Shown: positions 41,419-53,324 of the stretch, in pieces | How the letters are laid out: each line of letters begins with the position of its first letter | Numbering within the stretch: position 1 is the first letter of the stretch | NCBI GenBank assembly: GCA_946894095.1 | Contig: OX335647.2 | Coordinates: forward strand, 22,958,001 to 23,022,000 | DNA: 64,000 nt | Reading direction: 5' to 3' | Source: Incurvaria masculella | Taxonomy: Eukaryota; Arthropoda; Insecta; Lepidoptera; Incurvariidae | Notes under the pieces: generated by a model | The model's input: only the letters and a program-made list of their open reading frames with translations | The model's database searches: none | Told to the model about the DNA's origin: nothing | Translations under genes and position numbers: made by a program

Positions 41419-43267
41419 TCTACTATGGAACACGGAATTGTTCAACATACATTTTCCTTGAAAATGCCAATGCCAACTGTGACGTTGAGGATGATGCGCT
41501 CTGTACATAGGAACTAACGAATATTTCGAACCCATTAATATGGGCCAGGCTGATACTTCACCTGTAAATGTGCAAAAAAATCATTTCATTGTTTGGTAGA
41601 CGAAAATCCGTTTTCATTTGATCTATGGTTTGCAAGCTACGCTAACAATGGAATAGCCTAGCTACTACTTTGCAGGAATTTATTATCATTAATCACTGCT
41701 ATGAAAACATTGTCGAGTCCGGGAGCTATATAACTTATTTACGGTAAATAGACAAAGTTAACTATCTGTTTCTGTTCTAAGTGATTGTTTGACTTTAATT
41801 ATACTTGAAGTGGAAAACTTAAATAAAACTGCCCTTGATAGTGCAAACAAATTGTGCAGAAAGTGCAGCAAAAAGTATGGTCTCATTCGCGCAGTATGCA
41901 GATCGGAATAGTGTGGTGAGGCAACGATATACATCGATAATCAGTTAACTTAAAAAAATGAAATTGTACGCTAAATTTATGGCACCGTAAAACGAACACA
42001 GATGCATCATTGAACTCAACAAGTGCAGGTATTTAGTGAAATATGAGTAATATTTGTAAATTTCTTACTCAGAAACATTGTAATTTTGTTTCAAATAAAT
42101 GTAGTCGAGTAGTCAGATATAATAATGGAGTTTTTTATGCAATGGCAATGTTTTTTGGCGACTTGGCTATTTTTAATAACTTTCGAAAACACTTTCAGTC
42201 AATAATAAGGGATATTACATTTATAAGACTTGTCTGGTTAAGAATGTGTTTCAAGAGGGTTGTTCATCTATTTAGATTGCACTACAGTCGATCGTTGCTA
42301 TTTCTGTTTTAACTATCCAAAAAATGGCAAGATACAAACTATACTATACAAAAAAAGTGCAAAAATCTGGGAGAGACATTATTGATAACTGTAAATAGCC
42401 ATTTTTTGCACACGTCTTCAGTATTAACTTTTCAATTTCTTATTTTCGTAATAGTTGTAAAAAATTAAATTTTAATTTTTTTAACTTGCTATTTTAGGGG
42501 AGACCATCCCCTTTTACGCAGACAGCCCTTTAGGTCAGAACCTTTTACTAGTGCCCAATCATTATTTATTCAATATTTAATTTTCCGTCGATCTTTTCAA
42601 CCAAAGCATACACTAAAAATCCAATAAGATACGATCGTTCCGATAAATATATTACCGAATCTCCAATAGAGTGCAATGTAATATTTTTTTTCTAAGAAGA
42701 AATGCTGACTGTTATCGACCCACACCACATCACTAGTGTTTGCTCTGGTTAAGTCAACGGCGCGCTATTGCCCCAATCGCACCTTGCGTAAGTTGTCGCA
42801 CGGTGCGCATGCGTCTAACTATACTATACTTATGTGTTCCCTGCGGCATGCGACGGCCCGTGGGTAGGTCGGTGTCGGCACTTTACGAACCCATATATTG
42901 CGAGTTTGACAAGCGCTACAAATCACTTGCCGTGGTAGGCCAATTGAGTTGACGAATCAGGAGTGTTCTCAGGAGAGGAATTCACATTGATATAACTTTG
43001 GTATTCTGGTAATCGATCGCAGCGCCACACGGAATTAGTGGCACGTAATGAAAAATTTTCATTTGTTTTCGAATTCAGCGAAAAATTACATATCCATTTC
43101 CATAAACAATCGTATCGTATAAATGCATCGGAATAGGTTTGCAGGTATTTACGGATTCAGTTGTCTACATTTCTACATTCCGTATGTAAACTAATTAACG
43201 TAAGAATTGGCATCCTGGTGTACATACTATTTGTTCCTGGTAGGCTTTTGTGAAGAGGTTCGAATCA
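41419..43267. other. unassigned, about 1.85 kb
   Basis: An ATG-started frame at 42043-42312 (89 codons, MSNICKFLTQKHCNF) is hydrophobic and basic but unrecognised. A GC-rich patch lies at 42760-42930. Confidence 0.3.
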
Positions 43268-43538
43268 TTTTAGGGTTCCGTACCCAAATGGCTCCAACGG
43301 AACCCTATTACTAAGCCTTCGCTGTCCTTCCGTCCGTCCGTCCGTCCGTCCGTCTGTAACAGGGCTGTATCTCATGAACCGTAATAGTGAGGCAGCTGAC
43401 ATTTTCACAGAATATGTATTTATTTTGCCGCTATAACAACAAGTAAGTAAAATTTAAAAAAAAATACAAAAAACTTGATTTACGTGATGGTACGGAACCC
43501 TTCGTGTGCGAGTCCGACTCGCACTTGGCCAGTTTTTT
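43268..43538 (+). mobile_element. fam-A copy
   Basis: ATTTTAGGGTTCCGTACCC to CACTTGGCCAGTTTTTT, with about five CCGT units and a deletion of the CCCATACAAA region down to TACAAAAAACTTGA. Confidence 0.83.
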
Positions 43539-43959
43539 AAGGCACTTATTATTAACTGTTCTAATGGTGTTTATTATTAACCAACGCTGAGACAACAATA
43601 AAAATAACTCCTACTTTTTGAAGGTTAGCGTCTGGTTGTAAAGATTTCTTGTTACTGTTTTAAACAAACGGACCACCATACATTAGCGGCTGCCTAACTG
43701 GCAGCTGGGTCCGAGCAGTTCGGATCGGGCGAGTTGAAAGATGCATATATGTGTCTTCATCTGCTCCATGTTTTTGCAAATCCGGTTCGATTCGTGTCGG
43801 CTAATTTAACGGAACGCACGTGCCGAGAAATTCGAGCGTCGCGATTTTTTTCGCAATTGATTTCATCCGTGTGCATGTAGTCGACTTTAGAGTATTTCGT
43901 ATTCACTATAGAAATATGTAATGATCCGTATTTTCGATCCTAATTGGGCCATGTGAATT
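43539..43959. other. unassigned
   Basis: Nothing recognised. Confidence 0.4.
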
Positions 43960-44230
43960 CTCTAGGTATTTTTTTTTCCAAATTACAACGTGGGGTCCTT
44001 AAAACTTAGGGCCGAGTGCACGAAAGGACAAAAAATCGAAATCAACGTCAAAGCATGATCAAACACGTCACTTTGTGTGGACAGTATGGAAGGAACTCTA
44101 TGCGGATTACTAATAGTGACGTGTTTGAACATTGATTAACTCAGCCGTCTCTTCGTGCAACCGGGGCTTAGAGTGCCTGGCCAGCCGGCATGGTTTTTGC
44201 AGACCAGTTTTTTTTCGAAAGTATGCGCCG
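43960..44230 (+). repeat. fam-S repeat split by fam-E
   Basis: Left part to 44008 and right part from 44168 match 31313-31480 across the MITE, with TTA duplicated at the junction. Confidence 0.5.
44009..44167 (+). mobile_element. fam-E MITE, 159 bp
   Basis: GGGCCGAGTGCACGAAAGG to CGTGCAACCGGGGC, flanked by TTA on both sides. Same length as the copies at 35702, 49012 and 51135. Confidence 0.88.
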
Positions 44231-44306
44231 CTTTAATCCATATAATACATATTTTTAAACAATAACATACTTAGAATATTTAAACTGGGCTGAAACAAAA
44301 AACCGC

Positions 44307-44856
44307 TTAAGGTGGCCCAACCCGCTCATCTCCCCATACAAAAGGGGAAAGAAGATCACGCCTATATTTCTTGTCAGATATCCAAAATTTTGCTCAAAAT
44401 AGCTTTATTTGATTGAACTAGATGTCTGATGACCATTGGCATTGTAAAATTGTGTTTGGTTTCCAAGTTATAACGTCCGAAAGTTCGGGTTTTTCGCGCG
44501 TTTTATACAATAACTTTAGAGGTGGATTACGCAATGATAAAGTAAGAACATCTTAAAAAGATTAGTCATCAGACATAGCTTATTTAATCAAGATTTAGAA
44601 TCTATTTGGTTTTTGTTAGATTTTTGACTACAGCGGCCGTGGTTTACTTTTAGCTATAAGTCGTTTTGAAATTAAAATTTTCGTCAATCTTACCAAATCA
44701 TACACTATGCACATTGTCTTTTTTGTGGACAGGTTGCATCTTCCTCATCACGGAGCGTGTCTTATTCTTAGAAACAGAGAAGGTCCCAGAGCGCAACAGC
44801 ACGCTTTTGTACCGTGCCCGCAAATGAGTTGAGGCCGCCGGGTTGGGCCACCTTAA
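44307..44856 (+). mobile_element. fam-B TTAA-flanked MITE (550 bp)
   Basis: Very similar to the 1113 copy. Its right TTAA (44853-44856) is also the left TTAA of the next, oppositely oriented copy. Confidence 0.88.
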
Positions 44857-45856
44857 GGTGGCCCATCCCGGCGGGACCAATTCATTCGCGGGCACGGTAC
44901 AAAACCGTGCTGTAGCGCTCTGGGAACAAAATATAAGATTTGAATATTCAATTAATACACTAAATATTACGCGAATCAGGTAATTTAAAAATGCAACTTT
45001 CGTATTAATCCTCACCTCAGAGATGTTTTTCTTAACCTGGTATCACTCAGTTATCCGTCGCATTCTGTTGCATGAGAGCGAGAGGGACCTAAATAGGAAA
45101 AATCATGTTTGCTAGAAAGGGCGCGCACTTGTCTGAGAGAACACCATCCTCCGGCGAACGCGATACACACAGACTCACACCACAAATGCACGACTGACAG
45201 AGACCTATAGTGAAGTACTTCATAGAATATACGTATGCTAGAAAGATATACCGGCTTTTTCGATAGTTTTGTCGTTCAATGTCGGATATCACGATAAAGA
45301 CACCGCGCCGTACGCCATACTGCCACACATATCACCATAATATAACGCCATTTGATAAAATTTCGTTAGCAAACCTGTGATATGTGATTATATCTTCCGT
45401 CTTGGCTTTCCCGTAATCGTTTTTACATGTTGTACTTCCTTTCTTCTACCATAGATCAGCACCCATACAATCGGCAAACACGCGCTAACGCCGTGACGGG
45501 TGTTTCGAAACTGACAGCTCATGTACTCTAAATTGTTCGAATTAGAGTACCTGACTTGACACGCAGGGGAATGCTCAGAACGGATCTAAATGTTTTCTTT
45601 ATATCGATGCTGATGACTAATGTTTTTAGGATATTCTTACCTTATCGTTAAGTAATCCACCTCCAAAGTTATTGTATAAAACGCGCAAAAAATTCGAACT
45701 TTCGGACCTAATAACTTAGAAACAAAACACAATTTTCCAATGCCAACGGTCATCAGACATCTAGTTCGATCAAATAAAGCTATTTTGAGCAAAATTTTGG
45801 ATCTCTTCTTCTTTCCACGTTTGTATGGGGAGTTGAGCGGGAAGGCCCACCTTAAG
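44853..45856 (-). mobile_element. fam-B MITE, interrupted copy
   Basis: 44853-44928 holds one end (TTAAGGTGGCCCATCCCG to TAGCGCTCTGGGA) and 45603-45856 the other (GCTGATGACTAATG to GGCCCACCTTAA). About 220 bp of normal interior are missing and 674 bp of unrelated sequence lie in between. Confidence 0.8.
44929..45602. other. unique sequence inside an interrupted fam-B copy
   Basis: 674 bp without recognised ends. It contains the hairpin GTACTCTAA/TTAGAGTAC at about 45524-45552. A minus-strand ORF (45328-45089) is unrecognised. It could be captured DNA or a nested element whose ends decayed. Confidence 0.4.
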
Positions 45857-46318
45857 GCGTAACGGTTGTAACAATGACCTTTATGCCAGACAAATATGTA
45901 AAAAGGAATACAGACCCATATTCAAAACGATATCGATCTGACGAAATCGTTGTATGATTCGCTCCAGAATCAGCTAATAGCATGTTTTAAATACAATCGA
46001 CTGATTCAAACAGACTGGTTGTCGGCACAGCATCGGCGCAGCACATCGAATCCGGGTCAATAGGCATTCCGCATAGCGCATAGCGGACCACCTCCTGGGA
46101 GGCGGGTACGCGTCCTTTGAGGAACACATTTCGAATTGTATCCGAGCAACAGCGACTAATAAAGGTTCTTTCTTGGCATTTTCGTTATTCACTACACGAC
46201 TAGAGCTTACAGCCGCACAGGAGGGTAAGTAACAGAATAAGTAATACCCCAGAGCCCGTATTTAGTATTGTCACTTATATTGGCGTTACCGCCATTCCGA
46301 TCGACTAGTCTTTTCGAA
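45857..46318. other. unassigned
   Basis: Minus-strand ORF 46192-45974 is unrecognised; nothing else. Confidence 0.35.
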
Positions 46319-46610
46319 TTACGGTTAAAACCCGAAGTAGGTTAAAGTTTGAAATAATTTTTCCTTGAAGTTTATTGAATTTCTGCGATTTTACCCATGT
46401 TGAATGCACTAATAAAGAGTTGATGCCAAGAAAAAAAAACTTTGAAATGTTTTATTTTTATTTTTTGTAAAAAAAAATTGGTTATGGTTATTTTTTTCAT
46501 ACCATAAACTCGAAATTAGTGCACCCGACACGGGTATACTTTGAAAACGTTGGTAACCTTCAAGGAAAAAAAGATTTCGGACTTTTACCAACATCGGGCT
46601 TTAACCGTAA
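46319..46610. mobile_element. foldback MITE, 292 bp
   Basis: Ends TTACGGTTAAAACCCGA and TCGGGCTTTAACCGTAA (16 of 17 inverted). Arms continue inward for about 60 bp (TTTTTCCTTGAAGTT against AACCTTCAAGGAAAAA). AT-rich loop. No second copy in the window. Confidence 0.7.
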
Positions 46611-46621
46611 CATACGGATAA

Positions 46622-46697
46622 TTGAAGAGTGCGCGCAATGAGCGAGAACTAACATTTGCGAGTATGAGTCTGATTTGACAATTTACGCATCTTCGCG
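46622..46697. repeat. fam-U fragment
   Basis: Resembles 2530-2640; cut by the fam-B copy at 46698. Confidence 0.4.
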
Positions 46698-47235
46698 TTA
46701 AGGTGGCCCAACCCGCTCATCTCCCCATACAAAAGGGGAAAGAAGATCACGCCCATATTTCTTCTCAGAGATCCAAAATGTTGCTCAAAATAGCTTTATT
46801 TGATCGAACTAGATGTCTGATAACCATTGGCATTGTAAAATTGTGTTTGGTTTCTAAGTTATAAGATCCGAAAGTTCGAATTTTTCGCCCGTTTTATACA
46901 ATAACTTTGGAGGTTGATTACGCAATGATAAAGTAAGAACATCGTAAAAAGACATAGCTTATTTAATCAAGATTTATGATCTGTTTGGTTTTTGTTAGAT
47001 TTTTGACTACAGCGGTCGTGGTTTACTTTTAGCTATAAGTCGTCTTGAAATTAAAATTTTCGTAAATCTTACCAAATCATACACTATGCACATTGTCTTT
47101 TTTGTGGAAATGTTGCATCTTCCTCATCACGGAGCCAGTCTTATTCTTTGAAACAGAGAAGGTCCCAGAGCGCAACAGCACGGTTTTGTACCGTGCCCGC
47201 GAATGAGTTGGGCCCGCCGGGTTGGGCCACCTTAA
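46698..47235 (+). mobile_element. fam-B TTAA-flanked MITE (538 bp)
   Basis: TTAAGGTGGCCCAACCCGC to GGGTTGGGCCACCTTAA, with a small internal deletion near 46950. Confidence 0.88.
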
Positions 47236-47334
47236 ATGCAATGTTGACGTTGCCGGTTGTGGATGTTGCAGACTTGTATGGGTTTGACGTTTCACGTAAC
47301 AAGAAGTAGTTATTATTACTATTTTTCAAGATTT

Positions 47335-47394
47335 TTTAATGAATGCGTCCTCGCGCCACGGTCGACTCTACATAAATATCACATTCGTTGAAAA
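47335..47394 (+). repeat. fam-D right-arm fragment
   Basis: AATGCGTCCTCGCGCCACGGTCG and ACATAAATATCACATTCGTTG match the fam-D right arm at about 75%. Confidence 0.45.
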
Positions 47395-48322
47395 AGAAAA
47401 AACAACGCATTTCGTACCTAGGACTAGCTCCGACGTCTGAAGGCAAATACAATGTTGGACCGATGGGAATATATAAATTAATTGGAAGAAGCGAAATACT
47501 TTTGTGTTCCGGCCATGCAGAAAGTTAGCGATCCGTTCGGGTGGAGAACCGTAGCATGGCAGCTGAAACGCATTGCCTTTTCAATGTATTTCGTTTTCAC
47601 TTTAAAGAAACTGAACGTCCTTGCCAGAGCTATTACAGTTGAAATCCTAGTTTTGGTGGCGATAAAATGCTTATGACTTTGAATGAAACTTGAATTAAGC
47701 AAATTTAGGATCTGTTAAGAAACCTCAAATGAAGTGTTAAAATATCTAATATCATTTTAATATCACCGCAAAGCTGCTCCATTTTATTAACATCCTGCAG
47801 TTAGCTGCAGGCATTCATGCATATTCATTAACCTGCATTGAAACGTGCAATGATAAGTAGGTATGCTAAATGAGATCCAATAGATTGTAACATATTTCCA
47901 CAACAGGTATACTTGGCTCAGACTTTTTAATGTTTAGGGCCAAAGAAAATAAAATGTTTACTTTTTATGTATTCTCATATTTAAAAAAGTTTTTTATGTC
48001 ATCAGAAAGGGCGGTCACCTTTCTTAATGTTTTAATTCAGTTTGCAATTGTCTTTCGAAGATTTCACTTTTTCTGACTTATATTCCGGGAGGTCACGACA
48101 TTATTGGTAACCATAAGGTAAATGGCTGAATCTGGGTTCACATGTTATAGACCAACCCTCTGGAGCGAAATATGTCGATCTGCTTGCGCCAAGTGGTTGC
48201 GTTATCTATATCGGCGATATAAAATCGATGTTGGTATGTACTTACTGATGCATATACTGATTGTCTGGACATATTGATACCTATTAATTATACAAAAATA
48301 ACCAGTCGGTTTTCTAATTAAA
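47395..48322. other. unassigned
   Basis: Overlapping opposite ORFs at 47480-47700 are unrecognised. CTGCAGTTAGCTGCAG palindrome near 47794. Confidence 0.35.
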
Positions 48323-48609
48323 TCTATACCAATATATAAAGAGGACAGGTTTGATTTTTTGTTTGTTTATTTGATTTGAATAGGCTCCGAAACTACTGGA
48401 CGGAAATTCTTTCACCGTTGGAAAGCTACAGTATATCCGAGTAACATAGGCTTTATTTTATTTTTAAAAAAATTAGAGATTCTTACCAAAACTCTAATAA
48501 CGTAACCCAAGGTACAAAAAAAATTACATCGCGTGCGCTGCGAAAACTATTCACGATAGAACAAAATGAGGCACTACAATTTTATAGAACACATCATTAT
48601 CTACAAAAA

Positions 48610-48835
48610 ATTTCGCGACCACCCGCCAGGTGGGAAGACGACATCAAGTGCGTCGGCGGAAAGCAGTGGTTCCGTACCGCTGAGGGCCGGGAGGACTGGA
48701 GAAGGATTGGAGAGGCGTATGTCCAGCAGTGGACGCAAACACGCTGACTGACTGACATTCATCTAACCATTATAGTTATGTCACTATAAGTGTGCATTTA
48801 TTTTAAAATAAAGATTTTTAATACCGCCGCTAGAA
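48610..48835 (+). pseudogene. LINE ORF2 C-terminal fragment inside Helitron
   Basis: The frame at 48620-48748 reads PARWEDDIKCVGGKQW, then AEGREDWRRIGEAYVQQWT and a stop. This is the closing segment seen in many lepidopteran RTE-like RT proteins (R-W-x-D-D-I ... W-x-x-x-x-EAYVQQWT). A short 3' UTR with AAATAAAG follows. Only the last about 43 codons remain. Confidence 0.7.
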
Positions 48836-49011
48836 AAGGCTCTTTATTTGTACCTAGGTATTAATCCTTATCAAAATAAATAAATGATTATTTAAGACTT
48901 CGTCAATACCTTTATGTAACGTTTTGAATGATTCGATTCAGATATTCCATTCAAAAGATATCACGAGTTTAAAAATTAGAAAAAACTCCGCTCAGCTAGC
49001 TATGCGTTTTA

Positions 49012-49170
49012 GCCCCGGTTGCACGAAGAGACGGCCGATTTAATCAATGTTCAAACACGTCACTTTTAGTGATCCGCATAGAGTTCCTTCCATACTGTCC
49101 ACACAAAGTGACGTGTCTGATCATACTTTGACGTTGATTTTGATTTTTTATTCTTTCGTGCACTCGGCCC
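49012..49170 (-). mobile_element. fam-E MITE, 159 bp
   Basis: GCCCCGGTTGCACGAAGAG to CACTCGGCCC, flanked by TTA on both sides; nested in the Helitron-like element. Confidence 0.88.
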
Positions 49171-49407
49171 TTAGAGTTCGTAGGCGTCACTCAGGGGTAC
49201 GGGAGGGGAGGCAAGGCCACAAAATAAACGTCCGGCTCATTCCCGCTGAAATTATATCTAAGTTTTTTTTATTTTAAATATTTCAATGCATATATATGCT
49301 CTTTTTTTAGGAACTCTACTAAAAGGGGTTTATTTGTGTATCATTGTGTCAAAATAATATTTTTTTAAATTATATTGTGCCCGTGCAAAACCGGGACCGG
49401 CTGCTAG

Positions 49408-50264
49408 TACTTAAATATACCTAAAGTTATATCAGTAAGGTAAATCGCCTTTAACTACGAAATGCAACCAAATATTTGTTCAGTTTTGGTATTACTAAGC
49501 AAGTATGTGTATCTTTCATGCTTCGATATTTGCATCCATTTATCTTATCATATTTTTTTTTGCCACCATAAATACTTTTTCAGGCGCCTCATCTACATAA
49601 CGCAACCACTTGGAACAGGCAGACTGACACAATTAGTTTCAAAGGGTTGGTCTCTATACTGTGAACCCAGTTTTAGCCATTTACGTTATCGTTACCATGT
49701 TTGTCGCGACCTCCTAGTCTATTAGGTCCCCATTCGAAATGTTCCAACAGAAAACGTCCGCAAATAAGAATAACTTCAAAGGCTAGGTAAATGTTTTGAT
49801 ACCTTTGTACTTCTATTTACGGATTACGCGTGCATAACACGTAAAACTGGTCAGGCATTCCGACTAAACGCACTGAACCGTTTATGGTCAACACCATTCA
49901 TCATTGCCATTGCCAAGCAGATCGTCGATCTCCATCATTGGGGCCTATATTTTAAATGTTACCTACACTACTAAACTACCTTACTAAATTTACCTACACA
50001 CTGAGTCTGATTTACATATATGTACTACGACGGGAGCTGCTCTGTGGAACTTGCAATATTGCATCCAATTGAAGCACGTTTGACTGATTAACAGAGCGCA
50101 CTTTAGGCTTTAGAGATCCAATCGTTCAAAAAATCATTTTTCTGCTGCACTGCCAGTGTATGGACTGTCTGGCGGCGAGTGCCTTTTCTCATACTCTTGA
50201 GTGTATTCAAATGGTATTTAAACAAACTCTTTTGCTAAGGAATTTCCACTTGCTATTTAAACAA
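49408..50264. other. unassigned
   Basis: Nothing recognised. Confidence 0.4.
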
Positions 50265-50420
50265 ACTCTGTAGCTAAGGAATGTGACATGTATGTATGTA
50301 TAATCGACTGGGAAGCAAGGACGCATTAATTAAAGAAAGGGCCCAGAAAAAGAACTACTTTAAAATATACTGCAAGGCTGGATCCAAACAAGCAAAATAT
50401 AGCATTCCCTCAACCTCTAT
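50265..50420 (-). repeat. fam-D half copy
   Basis: CTAAGGAATGTGACATGTATG, then GCAAGGACGCATTAATTAAAG and CTGCAAGGCTGGATCC; breaks off inside the tRNA-like part. Confidence 0.7.
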
Positions 50421-51134
50421 AGCTCTTCCATCGTCTGCACATCGGCTGGCATTGTGCCTCGTTTAGTGTGGTTTCTCCTGGTGGGATATATTCGGCGGTT
50501 TTTAGTTCAGCACCTACCATAGCAACTCATGCTGGCTTTCATCAAAAAATATCTTCCCGTAAGTTTTTTTTTTGTGTTCTTTCGCTGTCATTCGAGTTTG
50601 ACGCTTAGAGAAGAAGCTGAGAAATAATTTTGCTATCGTCATCAACCTCTCCAACTTCTATCGCAACCACGTTACCTGGGGTTCCGTAATTCGCGACAAT
50701 TTTCACATCGATCATGCGCCTCAAATTACAAAGTCACGAAGCTTACTCACTGCGTTTTGTTTTTGGAGCGATGATTTATTAATACCTGCGGTAGTTACCA
50801 ACGAATAGATGGATGGAAGCCCTGAGGATAATTTGGTGACTTGCTAACCAGTGTTTTATGAAGTAAAAACCCGGTTGATGCAATAGCAATATTACTTATA
50901 CATACATACTAATGTTCGCACAATAGTAACAATAGTTGTGTACGAAATGTGGGTTCGAGGTTTTTACAACTACATGTCAAAATTATTTTTATACTTGCTC
51001 GATCCCTTTGCATTGTTGATTTTGGTGACAGGTATCAATTTATATTTAGTGATTACCTGACGGAGTTATATTTAACCGTCAGACACACGTGGTTAAAAAA
51101 ACTACAGATTTTAAATAAGTTTTGCTGACACTTA
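50421..51134. other. unassigned
   Basis: Nothing recognised. Confidence 0.4.
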
Positions 51135-51293
51135 GGGCCGAGTGCACGAAAGGACAAAAAATCAAAATCAACGTCAAAGCATGATCAAACACGTCACTTT
51201 GTGAGGACAGTATGGAAGGAACTCCATACGGTTCACTAAAAGTGACGTGTTTGAATATTGATTAACTCAGCCGTCTCTTCGTGCGATCGGGGC
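51135..51293 (+). mobile_element. fam-E MITE, 159 bp
   Basis: GGGCCGAGTGCACGAAAGG to CGTGCGATCGGGGC; the flanking TTA / TA(C) duplication has decayed on the right. Confidence 0.86.
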
Positions 51294-52168
51294 TACGGGC
51301 GTCGAGGTGACTTCATTCGACGTCCTTAAGTGCATGGAATTATTTTGACAACTGACGTTATCTTCAGTTATAGCCTTTGAAGGCCCGCAAATCATCAGAA
51401 TGATTGCTCCGACCACGCTTTAACACATTAAACCAGTACGTCATTAACGGTCAATCCAAGTCTATCATTACTTATTTCTACATAAAGTTGTAACTGTTAA
51501 GGGCCTGGTACTAGCCAAATCGCAAAGTTAGACGAGGCACCCCAAGTTAACTAACTAAGTCTGACGATTATAAGTGTCATTCTTACAATATATGATTCCT
51601 TGTCTAGGAATCGAATTATTTTCGTTAATGTATGTTTCCTTTTTCTATACAAAATACATTGCGGAAACGGTGTCCATTTCCGAACTTTTTTGACTAAATG
51701 TAGAAATCTAAAAGCAAATGGAATTTTTTGTTTATGCATATATATGCTCTTTTTGCTTATATCTAGAAATCGAATTACTTTCAGATTTCTAATGAGAAAA
51801 ATCAACTTTTTTATTTTTATTATTATTTAAATAAATGATGGAATAAAAAAATATTAACAATCCATTATCAGTCTGGAGTTCTATTTGGATTTGCTGAAGC
51901 GTTTCACTACATATTATTACATTTGTTAAAAAGTGCATTTGTATGGCGCGAGTAGTTGGCTAGTCCTAGCGCCTTAAGTTGTAGTTGTAAAAGTGTAATG
52001 TTATACGAAAGTCCTAACAAATCATGGAGCAAACATTGCCTCGCGTGAAATATATATTTCATGCCACCAATTTTTAGAAACAAATGACAAATTAAATTAA
52101 TAAATTATACCTCATTAAGTTATCAAACATTAATGATTCGAAATTTAAAATATATATGCACTGACTTA
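51294..52168. other. unassigned, with a short direct repeat
   Basis: TCTAGGAATCGAATTATTTTC (51605) recurs as TCTAGAAATCGAATTACTTTC (51763). No element recognised. Confidence 0.35.
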
Positions 52169-52295
52169 CGCCCGGTTCCACCACCCTAAGTAACAAAAAT
52201 CCCAAATTTATCTTTCAGTTACACCATAAAAATATGCAATGTAACCGAAAGTTAACTATCAGATTTCAGGTAACTGGAGGTGGTGAAAACAGGGG
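52169..52295. mobile_element. fam-Y MITE, 127 bp
   Basis: CGCCCGGTTCCACCACC on the left and GGTGGTGAAAACAGGGG on the right are inverted, with inner arms CTTTCAGTTACA/TGTAACCGAAAG. TTA flanks both sides. A hairpin over its whole length; probably another PIF/Harbinger-type MITE. Confidence 0.7.
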
Positions 52296-52752
52296 TTAGT
52301 GTAGTAGTGACTGATTTAGTAGAGACATACGGTGACCATCGTGTTCCAATATTCTCATGCTGTTGTACCCACCGGACATAACTGGGTGACAATCGTAACA
52401 GCCAGATCCATCACTTTTTCTCTTCCATCATTGAATTAACACATGATAATATTGCTAGAATCATACGTTAAGAAAACTGATATCAGAAAAGTGTTTCTAT
52501 CAAAGCGCAATTGTAAATATTGTGTATTACAATGTTGAAGGCGTAAATTGTGCAAAGATTTTGACTCGGTGCAATTTATTGATTATATTACAAGATAGTG
52601 AGCCCGGAGCGTAGTTACAAGCCTATGAGACAAGGAAAAGCAGACCTGGGAGTAATTATCTTCGTTAGATTTAACTACAGCTACTAGGAAGAAAGTCGGT
52701 CATGACAGCGTACCGATAAATAATGATTTTGAAATGTAGCCTGCGATACTAA
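52296..52752. other. unassigned
   Basis: Nothing recognised. Confidence 0.4.
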
Positions 52753-52900
52753 GGGCCGAATGCACGAAAGGACAAAACATTAAAATCAACGTCAATGTAT
52801 GGTCAAACACGTCACTTTGTATGGACAGTATTCTACGCATTACTAAAAGTGACGTGTATGAACATTGATTAACTCAGCCTTCTCTTCTTGCAATCGGGGC
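52753..52900 (+). mobile_element. fam-E MITE, 148 bp
   Basis: GGGCCGAATGCACGAAAGG to TTGCAATCGGGGC with TAA on both sides; about 11 bp deleted in the centre. Confidence 0.86.
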
Positions 52901-53235
52901 TAAGACATTTATCAATTTGTTCTAACTATACTGATTTGTAGAAATACATAGTTCTAAGTAAATATACTTTTTCGTACAAGCAGGTGCGTCGCTTCCAAGG
53001 AATGTGATATGTATGCATGTATGATCGACCGTGAAGCACGAATATATTAATAAAAAAATATGAAATAAGTGTATGCGAATACAATATGTTTGAATGTTCA
53101 ATCTTTGCAGTCATAGTACGCAATGCCGACGAAGCATTAAATAAATGTATCTAGGTATAATCTTAAACACTGTGTTAGTAGGAGGCATTGATTACGGGAG
53201 GAGGGACTGTAGTAGAATTCCAAATTATGGTTATA

Positions 53236-53308
53236 CAGCAGGTGGCGAAATTAGAATACGTAATACCCGCGACTGGTATGTTTCGCTGGTTTGAGTCCAG
53301 TCTTGCAG
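53236..53308 (+). other. tRNA-like cloverleaf inside fam-D
   Basis: 73 nt: CAGCAGG acceptor strand pairing with CTTGCAG; decayed D arm (GGCGAAATTAGAATACG); ATACC/GGTAT stem; T arm with one changed pair (GCTGG-TTTGAGT-CCAGT). Confidence 0.55.
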
Positions 53309-53324
53309 TATATTCGTAAAATAG

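Larger units (their letters stand above)
48323..49407 (+). mobile_element. Helitron-like element carrying a LINE fragment
   Basis: TCTATACCAATATATAAAGAG after an A, and CTGCTAG before a T at the 3' end, with a GC stem (CCCGTGCAAAACCGGG) upstream. The 5' region has AGGCTCCGAAACTACTGGAC, typical of such elements in Lepidoptera (recalled). It contains a LINE ORF end (48610-48835) and a fam-E MITE (49012-49170). No Rep/helicase ORF. Confidence 0.65.

Noticed and set aside
42043..42312. 89-codon ATG ORF
   Set aside because: Possible by chance in AT-rich DNA; no recognisable family and no splice or codon support.
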